Source of the DNA: Deltaproteobacteria bacterium
Lineage (GTDB): Bacteria; Desulfobacterota; DSM-4660; Desulfatiglandales; HGW-15
Length of the DNA: 7,575 nucleotides
Assembly: GCA_016926135.1 (NCBI GenBank)
Contig: JAFGPH010000067.1
Coordinates: 1 to 7,575 of the forward strand
Reading direction: 5' to 3'
The notes below the pieces were generated by a model that saw nothing but the letters and a program-made list of their open reading frames with translations, had not been told where the DNA came from and ran no database searches. The position numbers and the translations under genes are program-made. Shown here piece by piece: positions 5,703-7,575 of the stretch; within the stretch, counting starts at the first letter, position 1; every line of letters begins with the position of its first letter.

Positions 5703-5975
5703 ATGTGGGAAGAGACCGTAAATGTTGCTGAGGCCAAGAAGCGATTTTCTGAGCTGCTGGGGCAGGTAGCCTATGGCAAGAAGCAGGTACTGATTACCAA
5801 GAAGGGAAAACCCATGGCCCGGCTGGTTCCCTCGGCAGAAGACAAGGACCGGCACCTGGGGTATGCCAGCGGCTGGCTGGAGGAGGACGACCCCTTCTTC
5901 GGGGTGATGGAAGAGATGGTGGAGAAGCGGTCTGAACACACCCCCCGAGTCCTCAAGAAGAGACCCTCGCGATAA
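5703..5975 (+). CDS. Phd/YefM-family antitoxin
   Basis: This 90-residue protein has the Phd/YefM N-terminal DNA-binding fold: VNVAEAKKRFSELLGQV (6-22), then KKQVLITKKGKPMARLVP (26-43). The C-terminal half is charged and probably disordered (EEDDPFFGVMEEMVEKR); in this family that part wraps and neutralises the toxin. The ATG at 5703 is preceded by GGGAGAGG at 5687-5694. Its stop overlaps the toxin start in TAATG, so the two genes are translationally coupled. The length is normal for the family. It should repress the promoter at 5646-5673 through the palindrome there, alone or with the toxin. Confidence 0.93.
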   Translation: MWEETVNVAEAKKRFSELLGQVAYGKKQVLITKKGKPMARLVPSAEDKDRHLGYASGWLEEDDPFFGVMEEMVEKRSEHTPRVLKKRPSR

Positions 5976-6385
5976 TGTACCTCCTGGATACCAATATCCT
6001 CAGCGAGCTGATCAAGAAGCGTCCAAACCCATACCTCCTTTCCAGACTGCGGTCCCAGCCTTCTCACACCCTCTTCACCTCCGGCATCTGTATCATGGAA
6101 CTCAGGTTCGGCGCCGCCCTCCGCAGCGACCGAGCTGAGTTTTGGTTTAGGGTGAAGGACAACATCATCTCCAGGGTCCAGGTGGTACCCTTTTCAGAAA
6201 GAGATGCACTGGTGGCTGGAGACATTCTTGCGGAAATGCGAAAGGCAGGCCGGAGCCCAGGTCTGGAGGACGTTCTCATCGCCTCCAGTGCCTTGACAAA
6301 CCGGTACACCTTGGTAACAGCCAACACCCGGCACTTTTCCCGCATTCAGGGGCTCAGAATAGAGAACTGGCTCGAAGAGGCTTGA
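5975..6385 (+). CDS. vapC: VapC-type PIN-domain ribonuclease toxin
   Basis: This 136-residue PIN-domain protein is a metal-dependent endoribonuclease toxin; family members cut tRNAs or rRNA and stop translation. The acidic active-site residues are visible: Asp5 in LLDTNIL, Glu42 in IMELRFG and Asp99 in EDVLIASSAL. The fourth position has Asn117 in TANTRHF, common in this family. Length and order of motifs are typical and the frame is intact, so the toxin is probably functional. It starts within the antitoxin stop (TAATG). The pairing of a Phd-type antitoxin with a VapC toxin is well known. The RNA target cannot be read from sequence. Confidence 0.94.
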   Translation: MYLLDTNILSELIKKRPNPYLLSRLRSQPSHTLFTSGICIMELRFGAALRSDRAEFWFRVKDNIISRVQVVPFSERDALVAGDILAEMRKAGRSPGLEDVLIASSALTNRYTLVTANTRHFSRIQGLRIENWLEEA

Positions 6386-6399
6386 CCGGGATAGAAACA

Positions 6400-6435
6400 C
6401 ACGAGGCCGGTCACCCATGCGTGATCGGCCTCGTG
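6400..6435. terminator. Long hairpin between convergent toxin and tRNA units, likely bidirectional terminator
   Basis: CACGAGGCCG (6400-6409) pairs perfectly with CGGCCTCGTG (6426-6435). The stem continues through a G-T pair and TCAC/GTGA to a 6-base loop CCATGC, giving about 15 pairs. It lies 14 bases after the vapC stop and 9 bases beyond the encoded CCA of tRNA-Glu. On the minus strand it is followed by TGTTTCTAT, a modest T-rich tail; on the plus strand there is no T-run. It best serves the tRNA transcript, with possible action on the toxin transcript. Confidence 0.65.
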
Positions 6436-6444
6436 ATTCAAGCT

Positions 6445-6520
6445 TGGCAGTCCCAACGGGAATCGAACCCGTGTCTTCGCCGTGAGAGGGCGATATCCTA
6501 GACCGCTAGACGATGGGACC
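6445..6520 (-). tRNA. tRNA-Glu (anticodon CTC)
   Basis: The 76-base minus-strand sequence folds as a full cloverleaf. The acceptor GGTCCCA pairs with TGGGACT, with a G-T first pair. The anticodon stem TCGCC/GGCGA encloses loop CTCTCAC with anticodon CTC, which reads GAG. The T arm is ACGGG-TTCGATT-CCCGT. The discriminator is G and CCA is encoded. It follows tRNA-Gln by only 4 bases, so both come from one transcript. Confidence 0.95.
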
Positions 6521-6524
6521 TTTA

Positions 6525-6598
6525 TGGCTGGGGGAGAAGGATTCGAACCCTCGTTAACGGGGCCAGAACCCGTCGTCCTGCCGCTGAACGATCCCCCA
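6525..6598 (-). tRNA. tRNA-Gln (anticodon CTG)
   Basis: The 74-base minus-strand cloverleaf has acceptor TGGGGGA/TCCCCCA with the T1-A72 pair typical of bacterial tRNA-Gln. The anticodon stem ACGGG/CCCGT encloses loop TTCTGGC with anticodon CTG, which reads CAG. The T arm is GAGGG-TTCGAAT-CCTTC, with one G-T pair. The discriminator is G and CCA is encoded. It is the first gene of the tRNA pair. Confidence 0.95.
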
Positions 6599-6608
6599 GT
6601 AAGGGTAG

Positions 6609-6637
6609 AATTTCACCGAAACAGCCTATCTTGTCAA
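6609..6637 (-). promoter_or_regulatory. Possible promoter of the tRNA pair
   Basis: On the minus strand a perfect TTGACA (6632-6637) lies in the 50-base gap between the transporter stop and tRNA-Gln. At 17-base spacing the -10 position reads GAAATT (6609-6614), a poor match. The perfect -35 and its distance from the tRNA 5' end suggest a dedicated promoter. Read-through from the transporter gene is also possible. Confidence 0.45.
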
Positions 6638-6648
6638 GCGAAAAAGCC

Positions 6649-7575
6649 TCACGCCACCTTCCAGCACCGCACCCGGTGGTTTTCACCGACCGGGTAAAAG
6701 GCGATCTCCTCCTTGCGGCACTTCTCTTCCACGAGCGCACACCTCCCCTGGAATTTGCAGCCCGGCGGCGGATTGAACGGGCTGGGCACGTCCCCGGAAA
6801 GGGGCCGCTCCTCGATCCAGCCCTCCCTGTCCCTAGAGGGGATGGCCGAAAGCAGGGCCAGGGTATAGGGATGCAGCGGTCTCTCGTAGAGTTCCAGGGC
6901 CGGTGCATATTCCATGATGTGGCCGAGGTACATGACGGCTACCATGTCGCTGATGTATCCCACCACGTTCAGGTCGTGTGAGATGAAAAGGTAGCTGAGC
7001 CCGAGCCGTTCCTGAAGTTCCTTGAGGAGGTTGATGATCTGGGCCTGGATGGAGACGTCCAGGGCCGAGACCGGCTCGTCGCACACGATGAGGGAAGGTT
7101 CCACGCTGAGCGCCCTGGCCACACCGATTCTCTGGCGCTGGCCCCCGCTGAACTCGTGCGGGTAGCGGTCCGCCGCGGACCGGGAAATGCCGACGGTCTC
7201 CAGGAGCCCCTCGACCCTTGCCTGCCGATCCTCGCGGCCCTGAACCCCGAGGATCCGGAGGCCCTCCTCCAGGGTCTGCCCCACGGTCATCCGCGGATTG
7301 AGCGACCCATAGGGATCCTGGAAAATGATCTGCATCTCCTTCCTGAGGGGCTTCATCTCCTCGGGCAGGGCCCGGCTGATATCCCGGTCCCGGTAGACGA
7401 TACTCCCCTGATCCGGCTCCAGGAGCCTGAGCACCAGCCTGCCGACGGTCGTCTTGCCGCACCCGCTCTCCCCCACGACCCCCAGGGTCTTGCCCCTTTC
7501 TATGGCGAAGTCCAGACCATCCACGGCCTTGACCCAGCCGATGACACGCTGAAAAAAGCCTCTCCGGACGGGGAA
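6649..7575 (-). CDS. Peptide ABC transporter ATP-binding protein, DppF/OppF family (5' end outside window)
   Basis: This is the ATPase subunit that powers import of di- or oligopeptides across the inner membrane. The frame is open to the right edge; family-like sequence ([20 protein letters not shown]) precedes the GTG at 7524, so that codon is not the start. Of 308 visible residues: Walker [10 protein letters not shown] (35-43), Q-loop in [14 protein letters not shown] (83-96), signature FSGGQRQR (142-149), Walker B LIVCDEP (162-168), D-loop SALD and H-loop HisHis-type ISHD with His200. The oligo_HPY C-terminal region has RPLHPYT and four cysteines (273, 279, 286, 304, spaced C-x5-C-x6-C-x17-C). 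In structurally studied Opp/Dpp ATPases this region binds a [4Fe-4S] cluster. The partner subunits should lie upstream, beyond the right edge. Substrate could be peptides, nickel or other small compounds. Confidence 0.95.
   Translation of the reverse strand, partial: FPVRRGFFQRVIGWVKAVDGLDFAIERGKTLGVVGESGCGKTTVGRLVLRLLEPDQGSIVYRDRDISRALPEEMKPLRKEMQIIFQDPYGSLNPRMTVGQTLEEGLRILGVQGREDRQARVEGLLETVGISRSAADRYPHEFSGGQRQRIGVARALSVEPSLIVCDEPVSALDVSIQAQIINLLKELQERLGLSYLFISHDLNVVGYISDMVAVMYLGHIMEYAPALELYERPLHPYTLALLSAIPSRDREGWIEERPLSGDVPSPFNPPPGCKFQGRCALVEEKCRKEEIAFYPVGENHRVRCWKVA

Noticed and set aside
6482..6697. Plus-strand open frame across the tRNA genes
   Set aside because: It is the complement of two perfectly folded tRNAs.
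6833..7462. Minus-strand open frame of 209 residues within the ABC ATPase gene
   Set aside because: It is a shifted-frame shadow; the other frame holds all ATPase motifs in order.
1..7575. CRISPR array, phage genes or a multi-gene defence system
   Set aside because: No spaced direct repeats, cas-like proteins, integrase or phage structural proteins are visible; the only defence-related candidate is the Phd/VapC pair.

Overview
The window reads as a GC-rich, Gram-negative chromosome segment, most likely from a deltaproteobacterium (Desulfobacterota or a related sulfate- or metal-reducing lineage). This placement is inference from style: a class A PBP with a UB2H-like region followed by an outer-membrane-type lipoprotein, a long-type RAYT whose conserved N-terminus resembles those common in that group, a small arginine-hexad protein, and a Phd/VapC cassette. 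No rRNA or other marker fixes the taxon.

Layout. (1) Positions 1-2735: a plus-strand cell-wall operon. The 3' part of a PBP1B-type bifunctional peptidoglycan synthase (its start lies upstream of the window) overlaps by 29 bases a gene for a proline-rich-linker lipoprotein with TPR repeats, which has a near-ideal ribosome binding site inside the synthase gene. The arrangement resembles the PBP1b-LpoP activator pair of Pseudomonas. (2) Positions 2736-3024: a gene-free stretch with two structured DNA/RNA elements, including a compact 63-base fold of three nested inverted repeats (a three-way junction). (3) Positions 3025-3372: a small orphan protein with RRxxxD hexad repeats. (4) Positions 3524-4576, minus strand: a secreted beta-propeller protein of the GH43/GH32/sialidase-like type. 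(5) Positions 4577-4922: gene-free. (6) Positions 4923-5593: a RAYT-type (Y1/HUH) transposase that appears decayed, with an ancestral ATG pushed out of frame and a frameshifted C-terminal remnant. (7) Positions 5646-6385: a complete Phd/VapC toxin-antitoxin operon with a strong sigma-70-type promoter and a perfect palindrome over the -10. (8) Positions 6400-6435: a long hairpin between convergent units. (9) Positions 6445-6598, minus strand: tandem tRNA-Gln(CTG) and tRNA-Glu(CTC). (10) Positions 6649-7575, minus strand: a DppF/OppF-type peptide ABC transporter ATPase, cut by the right edge.

The conserved functions lie at the two ends: wall synthesis at the left, and peptide import plus tRNAs at the right. 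The middle (about 2736-6440) is accessory: an orphan secreted protein, an orphan small ORF, a transposase relic, a toxin-antitoxin pair and repeats. No clear multi-gene novel defence or biosynthetic system is visible. The best leads are the UB2H-PBP/TPR-lipoprotein pair, the three-way-junction element and the decayed RAYT.
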